The notes under the pieces were generated by a model, which did not search any database, was not told the origin of the DNA, and saw only the letters and a list, made by a program, of their open reading frames with translations. A stretch of 64,000 nt of DNA. Source: Oxytricha trifallax. Taxonomy: Eukaryota; Ciliophora; Spirotrichea; Sporadotrichida; Oxytrichidae. A program made the position numbers and the translations under genes. The DNA lies in contig ARYC01016966.1 of assembly GCA_000711775.1 (NCBI GenBank), positions 1 through 64,000 on the forward strand, given 5' to 3'. This document shows, piece by piece, positions 11,801 through 22,676 of the stretch. Position 1 is the stretch's first letter, and every line of letters starts with the position of its first letter.

Positions 11801-14486
11801 TTAGAAGGGTTTATATGCTCTAATTAAGAATTGGCTTATTATCCTTAAATGGTTTGAGGAGGTTGATTTCAGAATATATTGCGCTAAGATAGTAAGAATC
11901 ATAAAGATATTAGTTATACGAGGCGAGTCAGAATATTTTGGGTATAATTAAAAATAGCACGATGAGATATGATATTTTTATTATCACTAAAACCATAAAT
12001 GGACTCCTTTATTCTAACTTGTCTTAATAGCTCTTTTTCCCATTAAATACAAATTTTTGATTAAACATAAAATTCAACTTATTTTCAAAAATTTTAGTTT
12101 ATTAATCGTTCTAAGGAATTGGATTAGATTATGGTGATTATCTTTGGTGAGGCTAAACTTGATAATATATGGGTAATTAATTCTCATTCTCTTGAAAAGA
12201 AGGATTCTAGTTTTAAGACATAAATTCACTATTGGTATTGTAGACTTGATTAATAAAAATTAAAGAAATAAACTTATGTAGATTTTGAATTTAGATTTTA
12301 AGATTTTGTGTCCCTTGTTTTTTTATAAGAAAAAAAATAATTTTAAAATTTTAAGTTTTTGATTAGCTCCATATCCAATCTAGAATTTATTTTTAATCTA
12401 AGCCAAGATAGATTTATACTCAGAGTTCTCTACATGAACTCCCATTCTATCTAGCGAAAGTGCTAGTCTATCACTCATACAATAAAGTTGCTTTCTACCA
12501 CTTTATCTTAATTACTTGTACTCTTCTTGATTTGAGCAGACATAAGATGAGGATTGGATTATGAGGGCTTTCAAGTTAGAACATTCCTCAATAAAGTAAT
12601 ATTAAAAAATATTTTAATTATATCTGTCTAAGTTGACCATACAAAATTAAAATTATCATTTGTAAAGTTAATAAGAAATATTTAAAAATAACTAGACTGA
12701 TTATTCAATCAATTTTACATTTAAGATATATATTATAAATCTGTAGAATATCAAAACTTTAACCTATATTAATACATTTTTATCCAATAATTTCTAATTG
12801 TCACTTCTTAGTAGAATTTTTAACGAATTGAAAAATAAATAAATATATAGAAATTGTTTAATCTACTTAATCGTGATCATATATTTATTTATTAAAGTCT
12901 ACAAACCAATCCTTCCTGATTAAATCGAATGATGTTTAGTACTTAATTACTTATAATGATGCAGGATTGATCAAACTCAGGCAATGCTCCACTTCCCATC
13001 CTGATAGTCGAAAGTAATAGTCATTAATTGTAAGACAGTCTAGATTTACAGATTTTTCAAAGATATCTGACACCATATCACTCTCATCCATAAAACTACT
13101 GGTATCATTATTGATGGAAAAGTTTGAGAAATTTGCGCTTTAAGTTATGGAAAATCTAAGTTCCTTGATAATGAAATTGGATAGTTTATCAATTATTTAT
13201 ATTTTTAAATTGAATTTTTAATGATAGTTTTATATATTTTTAAAAATTTTAAATATACTATACTTAGTGTAATTTTGATAATAAATTATAAAATAATTTT
13301 TTATGAATCAATTTTTGATAAAATTACTAAAAATAATTTTAATAGAGTATATAATAACACCTACTCCTAAAATTTTTGTATAAGAACAACTTAAATACTG
13401 AAAAACTAGGTTAAATCTGAAAAAATTAAAAACAATTATCTATTATATAATTAATTAATTAGATAAGTTAAGATTTTTTAAACATTTTATAGATTTTTAT
13501 TATTTATTTATAAAGGATTTAAAACTTTGTTTAATGAAAGTTTTTCTTCTATTCATTTAAGTACTATCAATCAAGCAATATAATTTTTATAATATTTTGG
13601 TCATAATATTTTTAATTTGACTGAAATATTTCTAAAATTGCAAGAAATGTAAAAATTATAAACAATTAAAATTTATATTTTGTAAGATCGATGAAAAATG
13701 AATTACTATCCATTCCTTACATAACATAAAAATCAAATTCAAAGATATTTTTAATTTAATTTTGTATTTTATTTTAATAATAATTCCTCAACATCGCTTT
13801 AGCTGCTCAATAGTATTTCTAATACCAAAGTGACTTCACCATATTCTTTTTCTTGATTATTACTTAATTCTTATAGTAAATCAAAGAAATCTTTGTTGCT
13901 TTTCAAAACAAACTCTTTTCTGTCACAAACATCTTCTTAATTTTATATAAGACTTTGACTTTGAGGTATTTCTGAAATTATCAAAGAACTCATTAATTGA
14001 TCCACTCCATGCTAGGGAAAGTTGCTAAGGTTATCGATACCTAAGTTGTTCTGGTCCAATTAGTGTTAGACTTAGGCATTTGAAAGGCTTGCATCTCTTT
14101 TGTTTATTTTAGTATTATATGTTTTATTATATATTTTATTCATTGAGGTTATATAAATATTGAGTGCTAAAGAGCCTATAACTTAATATCAAATTAAAAT
14201 CAGTGTCTATAATTTTAAAAATTGTATTCAATAATTAAAAAACTTTAATTTTATCTCCAGGAATTTAGCTAACTTACAGAGAGTTTTCTTCATATGTGTT
14301 CAAAACATTCCTAAGGTTTTAAATCTCAACTTAAATCTCCTAATTTAAAGAGTTCTACCCCTGTGCTATTTTTTGATTTTAAATAAGTTCATTGTCAATC
14401 AATGTTAAGTTTTGCATACCATTCTTTACTTCTATTAAGTTTTGTTCCTCAGACATATCTGTGTCAAGTTCCATTTCCATTTACAT
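8831..14486 (-). CDS. LRR-family gene, copy A (subfamily I, about ten segments)
   Basis: Ten coding segments in order on the minus strand, each open under the ciliate code: 14486-14240 (MQMEMELDTDMSEEQNLI), 14105-13780, 13190-12885, 12600-12390, 11602-11350, 11290-11125, 10195-10075, 9800-9475, 9215-9050 and 8930-8831, ending LPV then TGA. The last four carry leucine-rich repeats such as LISLDLSQNLIFDSGAKLIA, LQTLDLSGNDY and KVLDISSC. The LxxLDLSxN and DSGAK pattern is of the ribonuclease-inhibitor type. Total is roughly 730 residues. No signal peptide or membrane span is seen, so a binding or scaffold role is a guess. Spacers of 60-950 nt are far more AT-rich than the segments and longer than introns in the nearby TTLL gene, so IESs are likely among them. 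Segment 11602-11350 has no partner in copy B. Confidence 0.7.
12105..12380 (+). CDS. Coding-like island inside copy A spacer (unknown)
   Basis: On the plus strand, antisense to copy A and within its spacer between segments 4 and 5, a frame reads FINRSKELDQIMVIIFGEAK, then LDNIWVINSHS and IHYWYCRLDQQKLKKQ. It has mixed polar and hydrophobic composition unlike translated spacer DNA. Weaker open stretches lie just upstream at 11780-12060 in changing frames. I recognise no family. It may be a segment of another gene nested in this spacer, or a decayed gene. Chance openness in AT-rich DNA with only one stop codon is a real alternative. Confidence 0.25.
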
Positions 14487-14940
14487 AATTTATGATAAAA
14501 AATTTATTATTTTATATTATATACTTCATTAGAGAGGAAATTTTAAATAGCAAAATTAAGTGGTGCAACAAATATTAAATTAACAACATATTTTCCTCAT
14601 AAAAATACCTTTCATAGAATAAAAATATTTAAAATAAGTGAAAACAATTTTATAAGGTGTACTTCAATTGTTATAAATTTTAAGAAAGATTAGAAATAAA
14701 ATTAATAACTTTTGATTTGATATTTTTATGAAGCATATTTTTTAATATTATTATATATTTTAAATACAAATTTTATATACGAAATTAAATAAGTTGATAG
14801 ATGGATAATCGATAAAGGCAAGTGAATTTAAAAATCATTTAGTCTATTCTTAAAACATAATTATATTATTAATATTTGTTTCTATCAAACTTACTATACC
14901 TTAATTAGTTAGTTAGGTATAAACATTATTTTTTCTAAAA
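14487..14940. other. AT-rich upstream region of copy A
   Basis: 450 bp between the start of copy A and the coding-like island at 14945-15275. No frame, repeat or motif stands out. It may hold the copy A promoter. Confidence 0.4.
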
Positions 14941-14944
14941 AATC

Positions 14945-15275
14945 TCTGCTGATATACTGAAGACTGCCAGTAAGGTCCCTAGGTTGTTCTTTAGGTCGTC
15001 ATATTTCGCGACTCAAGTATAATCGGCAGTCTGATTTTTTAATTTTGTTGTTTGACCTTGTCGTATGTTTTCCCGATGTCGTGGATGTACTTTTCAAAAT
15101 ATTCAGTAATATTATCATGAATTCGCAGAAAACGAGATCGTTCAAGTTACCATTATCAGAGATTCATCTAGGAGTTGTTGAACTAGGCTCTTTTCTGCGA
15201 AAGTTTCTGTTTTTGCAGTAAAAGTAGTCCTACAATTTTCTGGGGCCAATTCTTTCGCTTTCAACTCCATCATCT
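14945..15275 (-). pseudogene. Degenerate or fragmented host gene segment, helical protein
   Basis: A GC-richer island reading on the minus strand. It begins MMELKAKELAPENCRTTF at 15273 and runs to LLDESLIMVT then TGA. A second frame carries on with ERSRFLRIHDNITEYFEKYI and HDIGKTYDKVKQQNQ, and a third ends with AKYDDLKNNLGTLLAVFSIS. The three pieces are in order and each looks protein-like, so this is either one gene with about two frame changes or gene segments joined only after IES removal. The charged, helix-rich make-up suggests a coiled-coil or BAR-like region, but I do not recognise the family. It lies just 5' of copy A on the same strand. Confidence 0.45.
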
Positions 15276-16224
15276 TTTTTTTTTTATTGATCAGCTGCTT
15301 TCTTAAATAGTAACAATAGAATTAATATTTCTCTTAAATGGATAATTTACATTGAATTAAATTAACAAATAATAAGATTTAACTAATTAATAAACTATAA
15401 ATCATTATATTCCAGAATCAATAAAACATTTAAGTTTAAATTTTAACTCTCATATCAATTCTAACTGGATATATTCGTTAAGCAGCTTCAGTTTGATATA
15501 TCATACTTCTACAATTATTAAAAAAATTATAATCCAGAGAATTAAAATTAAAAATTAAATTCTATGATTAAATTCAAATTTAATCTTATACCAAAAAAGA
15601 GATTAATTGTTAAATATTTTTTATATTTTAATAGTAATATATTTAGTTTCACAGAAAACCTTTGTAAAATGTTTTTTTTACATATTCATTGATGTCTTCA
15701 TATTCCAATTGTTCGTTACCCTCAGTATCTATAATATCAATTATATAATTGAGTATTATTATATTTATCACGTATTTATGAGAGGTCGGATTAAGATTGC
15801 AATCAAAACTTAAAATATAAATAAATAATTTATTACTTTGTTTTTGTTTTTGATAAATTAACATATAGTTAATCATTTTAAATTGTATATCATTCATTAT
15901 TAAATATTTATTAATGTTTATTCAAGTTCCCAATTTAAAAATAGATAAATACATATTTAATTGCATTACATTTAGAATTTTCTATAATAAAATTAATAAA
16001 TTAATCGTAAAATATTTTAATATATAGTTTGGACAAATTATAAGTGAAAGAAGAGTTTAATATAATAAGCTTGTCCACTATATCCTGTTAATATATTTTA
16101 TTTTCTAAATTTAGAGCCTTTAATTATGTTTATATTTTTCAATTAGAGATTTTAGATTTCATTATAGTTTTATGATTATTTTTTATATCTAAATAAAATT
16201 ACCAATGTTGAATTCTTTTAATTA

Positions 16225-16854
16225 AATTTATGGCTATGGGATCAAACACGCCCCCCCATAATGTATATTTTTCTTTTTGTAGTCTGATAGAGTTTTTGAC
16301 GCTGAGTAATAGTAGCTAATAAACTATTAGTGTGCGATCAATAGTTTTCGAGATATGGCCCCAAATAAGTTCACATTTTATATATAAAATTATAGTAAAA
16401 ATTATTAAAAAATTTCCAATTTTTCATAAAAATCTAATTTTTCCTTAAAATATCAATTTAGAGGATTTAATGAAAATTTAAAGAATTTATTTAATTTATC
16501 AAAATAATATCATAATAAATTATTTGGACTTTAATTTTATTACAAGAATGTAAAATAAATTTATTATGATATTATTTTGATAAATTAAATAAATTCTTTA
16601 AATTTTCATTAAATCCTCTAAATTGATATTTTAAGGAAAAATTAGATTTTTATGAAAAATTGGAAATATTTTTATAATTTTTACTATAATTTTATATATA
16701 AAATGTGAACTTATATGGGGCCATATCTCGAAAACTATTGATCGCACACTAGTAGTTTATTTGCTACTATTACTCAGCGTCAAAAACTCTATCAGACTAC
16801 AAAAAGAAAAATATACATTATGGGGGGGAGTGTTTGATCCCATAGCCAAATTTA
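16225..16854. mobile_element. 618-bp palindromic element with C7 tips, TSD AATTTA
   Basis: Near-perfect inverted repeat, 16231-16848, with arms of about 290 bp and a loop of about 35 bp around 16522-16556. The tips read TGGCTATGGGATCAAACACG followed by a run of seven C, mirrored as G7 at the right end. The direct repeat AATTTA flanks it (16225-16230 and 16849-16854), the mark of insertion with a 6-bp target duplication. No coding capacity. It sits in a spacer of LRR copy C. The arms differ at few sites, so it is young or corrected by hairpin conversion. Confidence 0.88.
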
Positions 16855-17504
16855 TTTTGCAAAATTCAGAAATATGATCATTTATTGTCACAATTATAAA
16901 TTTAGCATTAAAGTATAATAAACTAAAAATTCTTTAAAACTTGTACAATCTTATTTTGTAAATTATATGCATGAAAATAAATTAATTCATATAATTAATT
17001 TGAATAGTTTTAATTTACTTAGCTTCTTCAAGGCAATTTAATTAAACAATTTAAATATATTTCCTTATAAAGAACATCAATTTGTAATATCATTATTCAG
17101 TTAGCATTATTTTAGAAGACTTAAAATAATTAGAATTTTTTTATAAAATCAATTTTCATGCAATTTAGGTCTCATAAAAAGTATTATGGTTTTATAATTT
17201 TTTAAATTAAGATAAACTTTCCCAGACTTTTTAAGATTACGGTCCAATTGTATACCTCTAATTTCCCTCTTCTCTGAATAGTCATTTCTACTTAAATCTA
17301 GGAATTACAGGGATTTGGAAGATTTGATAATATCTTAAAATGAAATTAAAGTTAATCCGCATCCACTTAAACAGAGCTCCTTAAGGTTTTTAGTAAATTT
17401 CAATACTAAAGAAATTGAATATGCTCCAGAATCCATAATAGGATTATTGGAAATTTATAATATAATGAGATTGTCTAGGAGCTTTTAAATTGAAGCGTAA
17501 TATT

Positions 17505-17924
17505 TTTGAAGGAATATATATATATGAATTATGGTAAATGAATTTTAAATTAATATTTTAATAATAAATTTCCCCGCTGTTAAATTTGTCCAGACCTATA
17601 AAATGGTATTTGCTCGTTATAAATTAAAAATCAGCTGGACTTCACTAGTGGCGGTACCCTTCTAAAGCATTATAGAAGTGAAATAACTTAACTTTGTTTA
17701 TGTTTTTAAATCAACTAAACAATCACCCAAAATTATACTTAAGTTATCTCACTTCTACAATGCGTTAGATAGTTACCGGCAATAGGGAAGACAAGCTGAT
17801 TTTGAATTTTCCAATGAACAGGTACTATATTGTCTAAGTCTGGAAAAAATTAATTGCCACTAATTTATTATTAATACATGTATTTAAAATTAATTCAACA
17901 TAATTCATATGTTTTCCTAGAATT
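17505..17924. mobile_element. TAGGAATACATT-family foldback MITE, diverged copy
   Basis: Inverted-repeat segment whose core matches the clearer copy at 36713-37134: CAGCTGGACTT, GGCGGTACCC, then the mirrored half ending with a tract like TACTATATTGTCTAAGTCTGG. Tips are decayed. It abuts the 5' edge of the LRR segment at 17500-17220. Confidence 0.6.
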
Positions 17925-18661
17925 CTAAATAATTAAATTCTTTTAATGGTAAAACAATAATTTAGAATAATTTTGTATTTATATAAGTAAAATTTAAAAA
18001 TGATAGAAGCTGTTAAAAATTTTAAAATAAAAAGAATTTATATAGATGGTTTGATTTTAATTCTTTAAAGTTAATTAAAATTAATAAAATAAAAGCTCTT
18101 CAACAAAACACTTAAAAAGTTCTACTAGTTAAATTTTTTGAGATTATTATGGGGTTTCTCTTCCATTATGCCTGAAAACCATTCAATATTTTAAAGATTT
18201 TCACAGCAACAATTCGATATTTTAGAATAAATAAATTACATAAATTCAATTGTATATTTATTTAGTTATTAAAAATAAAGATTTCTTAATATATAAAAAT
18301 TTCAAAATAATCTATAATAAGTTAATTTCTTTTTTTATTAGAATAAAATTTTATTTGTAAAAAAAATCTTTTTTCGTAATAAAGTGTATCACAGAAACTT
18401 TTCTTCAATTAGTTAGATGACATTTCAATTTTTTATACATGACCACCGTTTAATAAATTAAAAAACAATCCTAAGGATTCTTAGGTTATACCCCAAATCA
18501 AAAATGAATTTGTAGTGAATAATCAAAACCCCAAAACCCCTTCAGTAGTTTGATTGAATTTTTGATTGATAAAAGTAGACTATTAGTGCATACTTTATTA
18601 GGGTTTTAATAGGGTTTATGTAGGGGTTTAATGTTTAAATATTAGTAATTTAACTGAGTAT

Positions 18662-19709
18662 ATGCGAGGTTTGGGGTCAGTTTTTGACAGTGAGTATATA
18701 GATTTATTGTTTAAGTTGCGTTATGGATGTGATTAATATGACGATCAACTTAGACCTATTCTTAATTATACATCAATAGCAAGGCTGCTCCATAAATCTT
18801 CAGCAACTGTGAGGTCTCACTGTCTATAAGCATTGAATTTAAAGAGATAGCATCTTAATTCTAAGCCTAAGAGACCCTTATAATTTTAGCATCATCATAT
18901 TGACTATCTTATTAATGATAAGACTCTTAAATACTGGGCTCATTTCTCTCTATCCTAGATTGCTGTGATGTTTAATCGCCAATTTCCTGAGCTTCACATA
19001 TCTGCTTAATCGATAGCTAACATATAAAAAAAGAATGGAATTTCATACAAGACAGTCAATCGCATAAGAGTGATTGACTTTGATGTTCCATTTTATAAGA
19101 CTAATTTAAATTATATATTCAATTAAATGCAGAGGTCTTAAGAGCATATTATAAAGTTCATACATGCTGATGAGGCAGTATTTACGTTTAATACCTTCAT
19201 ATCGAGGTCTTGGTATAAGAGGTATAGTAATATATAAGTTTATGACTAAAAGATTAAGGTGAAAACTTATGCTATTTTTGATGGAATAAGTGAAAATAGT
19301 AACTTCGAGACTTATGTTATTCACCCTCGCTCTATAAAAACTGAATAATATATTAAGTTCTTACAATAACTCAGAGACAAATACTCTGACTAAGAGATTA
19401 TTCTGTTTGTTGATAACTTGTCAGTTCATAAAACTAAAGACTCAAGGAGGGAATATCAAAGGCTAAAAACAACACCTGTATTTAATGTTCCTTATAGCCC
19501 TTAGTTGAATGGAATTAAATTATAATGGGGGGTTATTGAAAGGCCATTACAAGAATTTTCTACTCTATCTTTTAATGCACGATTTAAAGATTGATACAGT
19601 AGATTTTATTAAGAGTGCTGCTAAAAGAGTCAGCTATGAGAAATCTAAAGTATGCGCAAGAGAAGGGAGATTTTGTATATATAAATAAGTTTTAGATTTA
19701 AACGAATGA
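18662..19709 (+). pseudogene. TBE transposase, copy 2, catalytic Glu lost
   Basis: Aligned by eye to the intact gene at 537-1586. The start MRGLGSVFDSEYIDLL and the two catalytic Asp motifs, FIHADEAVF and ILFVDNLSVHK, are present. At the third motif the sequence reads NGIKLQWG instead of NGIELYWG, and one extra G follows (19515-19535), so the last 60 or so residues are out of frame. A 3-nt in-frame deletion lies near 19065. The protein should be inactive as a transposase. The same third-motif change is found in copy 3. Confidence 0.85.
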
Positions 19710-19715
19710 ATAAGT

Positions 19716-20506
19716 TCACATATTAAATTTGCCCGTAAAGGGATTTGGCTTCTCTTTCTTTTCTTCCTCTTAAGGCTTGCTTGGGCCCATGTTTCTTCTC
19801 TTAGTGCCAGCTCCTGCATCTATGTTCATCTCGTCTGGCTTTTAGAAATCTTTGAAGAGTCTCTTACTCAATTCATGCTTTACTTGTGACTTTCTCTCTC
19901 TGTTTAACTTGCTGCGCTCTTTCATCAAGTATATAGCAGTTCCAGGTTTTTCTATAAAGTTAGAAGACTAAGCTTACTTGAGATGAATGGATGCTTCTGT
20001 AGTTCCTAGAGCCAGGTGTCGCTAATTTTAATTCCCTGCTTCTCTTTTTCTTCAGGAGAGATGCTATAGCGTTTCTTGTGAGCTTCTTAAATTACTTCAT
20101 TTAAGTACTCAGGTTTCAGAGTTCCAAGAACACCAAAGAAGAAGTTTCTCTCTGGCAACTTATTAGAGAGCTGTAGCTTTGATGGAAGGTAGATAGCTAC
20201 GTCTGGATCACTCATAGCATCGTCATATAGGTTTGTCACTGAAATTTCAGGGTAGTTAGGTATCTCTATCATCCTAGTTTAATTAGACTTTAAAGCTTTT
20301 TTCTCTTCACTACAGTAAGGCTTTATAGAATGAGATTTGAGTTCCCTCCTAAGTCGGCAAGAAAAATCAAACTATAATGGATTTTTAATATTACTTAAGA
20401 ACTTACCTTGCTTTACCAAATATCTATAGAGGTCTTCTTTACTTCGAAATTTTCCTATTAAATCTTGAGATTGAATTCTTTTCATTGCATTATTGATAGA
20501 CTCCAT
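19716..20506 (-). CDS. TBE 22-kDa protein, copy 2, intact with 26-nt intron
   Basis: Start MESINNAMKRIQSQDLIGKF at 20506, TGA at 19716-19718, and an intron of 26 nt at 19952-19977 (GTAAGCTT...TTATAG). The spliced frame is exactly 254 codons plus stop, all open under the ciliate code. The inner Met of MIEIPNYPEISV at about 20272 would give about 20 kDa and may be the start behind the historic 22-kDa name. The full frame is open from the upstream Met, so I prefer the longer form. The gene is convergent with the transposase, 6 bp away. No domain is recognised; the C-terminus is rich in Lys and Glu. Confidence 0.85.
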
Positions 20507-21068
20507 CTTGCTTCCTTTTTCTAGAAATGTTATTGAAATTTAAAATTATGGATATCTATTCTAAGTTTATTAAAATCTTATGACTTAATAGAGAGGACCT
20601 ACTGGAGGTTAATATTGAAAAGATATGCGGAGAAAACTTTAAAAACTTGCTCAAAGTTTCACAGAATGACTTGCATTTTTATCAATCTATCTCCATTAAA
20701 TTTTCTCCCAATAATGTTTAATTATTTTAGGAGGTCCTCTAGATTAAGTTCAAACTTTATTAGGAGTTAAATTTTAAGCTTATAACTTAATTTTTATCAC
20801 ATTAAATTAAAAAATGTTTAATAACTTTACCTCCAAATTAAATTTAAACTTTGATGGACCTCCTAGAGACCCAAAACTTCATTAAGAGTATTTTAATTTA
20901 CTAAAATGTATAAAATTCTCATTAAATATGTCAACTTACAGTCTTTTATGGTTAGTTCATTTTCTTACCTCTTGGCAAAGAATCTATCAGAGTGTCTTAC
21001 ACTCTTCTATAATAGTTTATCAAGGTATATTTTATCATTATTATAATAAAATATATCAGCAAAATAAA
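20507..21068. promoter_or_regulatory. TBE divergent intergenic region
   Basis: Lies between the divergent 22-kDa and 57-kDa genes. It contains inverted repeats of AGGAGGTCCTCTAGATTAAG type (around 20590-20880), shared with copy 3 at 26930-27240. The first frame from 20928 (MSTYSLLWLVHFLTSW) may be leader rather than protein. This is the likely bidirectional promoter. Confidence 0.5.
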
Positions 21069-22516
21069 ATGAGCGCTAAACTGTTAAGAAGAGCGGCATT
21101 ACTTGGATCAAGTCAATAAAAGTTATCATTCCAGCAACCAAGAAAAGTAGAGACCAGAGACGCTTGTACTCAGTGGGAGCCTACTTATGACAACTTTGAC
21201 CAGTCTAGCTTTGAGATTAAAATATAAGTTAAGTAGGAGGTTATCAAAGAAGCTATGCAAATTGAGGAGGAGGTTAAACAACCCGCCATAGAACATTAAT
21301 AAATACTTGCCAAAGTTGAATATTAATGCAAAGAATACAATAATGTTTTCCCTAACAAGTCAACTTATAAGAGACACTTGAGAGATATACACAACGATAT
21401 GCCAAGGTTATATCTCAAGCATTAAAAGAAAGATGGGAAGTATGTCTGTGAGTTCTGTGAGAAGCCATATTCTCATACTAGAGACCTCAAATGTGCACTT
21501 TAAGAAAAAGCACAATCAAAGTTTTGTCTTATTCATGAACCTACAGGGAATGGATTCCTCTAAAAGGGAAGATCATGAAACCCAGTGGATTCTCTTAGAG
21601 TTGAAGTCTAGAAGTAAGTCAAAATGAAGAAAGCAGTCAAGAACTTTCCAGTCTCTGATATCAATAAAGTCAAGGTTAAAATAGAAGCAATAAAGATTCC
21701 TATATTAAAAATCACTGACTTAGATTCTTGCCTAGAAAGCTACCTCACTCTTGATGATAAAATAGAGAAGAGAATCATTACTGACGATTAATATGCTAAC
21801 AAGATATATCCTTTCAATTACCTCCTTGCTGATGACAAGTTCCAAATGGAATTTGCTAATGAGTATTATGCTCTTTAAAAGGCAAAGTTAAATGAGTGCA
21901 GGCATATCATCTAGTTTGATGCTATTTTACTTGGTAAAGATCATGTAGCCTTCAGGCTTCCTTTACTTGAAATGACTTACAGAGAATTCTTATCTGACAA
22001 TAGATGTCAGAGATAAATTAGATAGATAGTATAGCAGATAGTTGAGGGGATCGAAGAGCTTCACTAGTTAGGTTATGTTCACAGAAACTTAAAGGCAGAG
22101 AACATCATGATGAACTTTCAGCCTCTTAGAGATTATGTTATTGACTTCAACAGAGCTCAAAGAGTGCAAGCCTCTGCATAAGGAAATATATACGGCACTC
22201 CTGGATATTTCCCAGAAAGATAGAGCATTGGATAGATGGAGACACTTAATGGGATATCTGGGCTTTAGAAGTAATAATAATGGAGAGCGACATGCCAAGA
22301 AACGATTAATTTAGCTACAGGGGTGAGAGAGATTCTAAGCAGAGAATCAAACAATATCTCGATAAAAATAAAATAAATGGAGGTCTCAGAGAACTTGCAT
22401 ACTCAGCTATTATCAAGCCAAGCTAAGAGAATTAACAATCAATAGAAACGATCAAACATCAACTTAAAAATAAAATCAGAGAACTGCCACATGACTCAAA
22501 GCGTATGTTTGTGTGA
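21069..22516 (+). pseudogene. TBE 57-kDa zinc-finger/kinase-like protein, copy 2, broken
   Basis: Starts MSAKLLRRAALLGSSQQKL; the upstream in-frame Met at 20928 is the alternative. A start at 21069 gives about 480 residues, which fits the 57-kDa class. Two C2H2-type fingers follow, of which the first reads YQCKEYNNVF with the second Cys replaced by Tyr. The second finger, CEFCEKPYSHTRDLK, is hit by a one-base insertion and nearby deletion (21490-21530). A kinase-like C-lobe has GYVHRNLKAENIMMNF (HRN in place of the catalytic HRD), DYVIDFN at the DFG place, YGTPGYFPE and WDIWALEVIIMES. A TGA near 21577 and a frame change near 22230 also break it. It ends DSKRMFV and TGA. Confidence 0.8.
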
Positions 22517-22676
22517 AATATTTTAAAAACTCGCTTGTTATACTCACTTAAATTACTAATATTTAAACATTAAAGCCCTACATAAACCCTATTAAAATCC
22601 TAATAAAGCATGCACTAATAGTCTATTTTTATCAACCAAAAATTCAATCAAACTACTAAAGGGTTTTGGGGTTTTG

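Larger units (their letters stand above)
18534..22676 (+). mobile_element. TBE: TBE transposon, copy 2 (whole, 4143 bp)
   Basis: Begins CAAAACCCCAAAACCCC and ends GGGTTTTGGGGTTTTG, flanked on both sides by AAT (18531-18533 and 22677-22679), the 3-bp A-N-T target duplication of TBE elements. Terminal inverted repeats run about 125 bp past the telomere unit. Order: transposase plus, 22-kDa minus, zinc-finger/kinase plus. The size fits the known 4.1-kb TBE1 class. The 22-kDa gene is intact; the transposase and the kinase gene carry breaks. It lies in a spacer of LRR copy C, in inverted orientation to copy 3. Confidence 0.95.

Noticed and set aside
15607-15813. Plus-strand hydrophobic frame
   Set aside because: Antisense to the LRR segment at 15897-15650, which aligns with copies D, E and F.
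18534-18550. C4A4 repeats as a true chromosome telomere
   Set aside because: Only two units, followed by element-specific inverted repeat and flanked by AAT duplications, so it is a transposon tip.
19106-19324. Minus-strand frame inside TBE copy 2
   Set aside because: Antisense shadow of the transposase gene.
20406-20440. A second, 35-nt intron in the TBE 22-kDa gene (GTAAGT...TTATAG)
   Set aside because: Removing it puts a TGA in frame in copy 2, whereas keeping it leaves the frame open through to the inner Met.
22089-22298. Minus-strand frame inside TBE copy 2
   Set aside because: Antisense shadow of the kinase-like region, which shows HRN, DFG-like and APE-like motifs on the plus strand.
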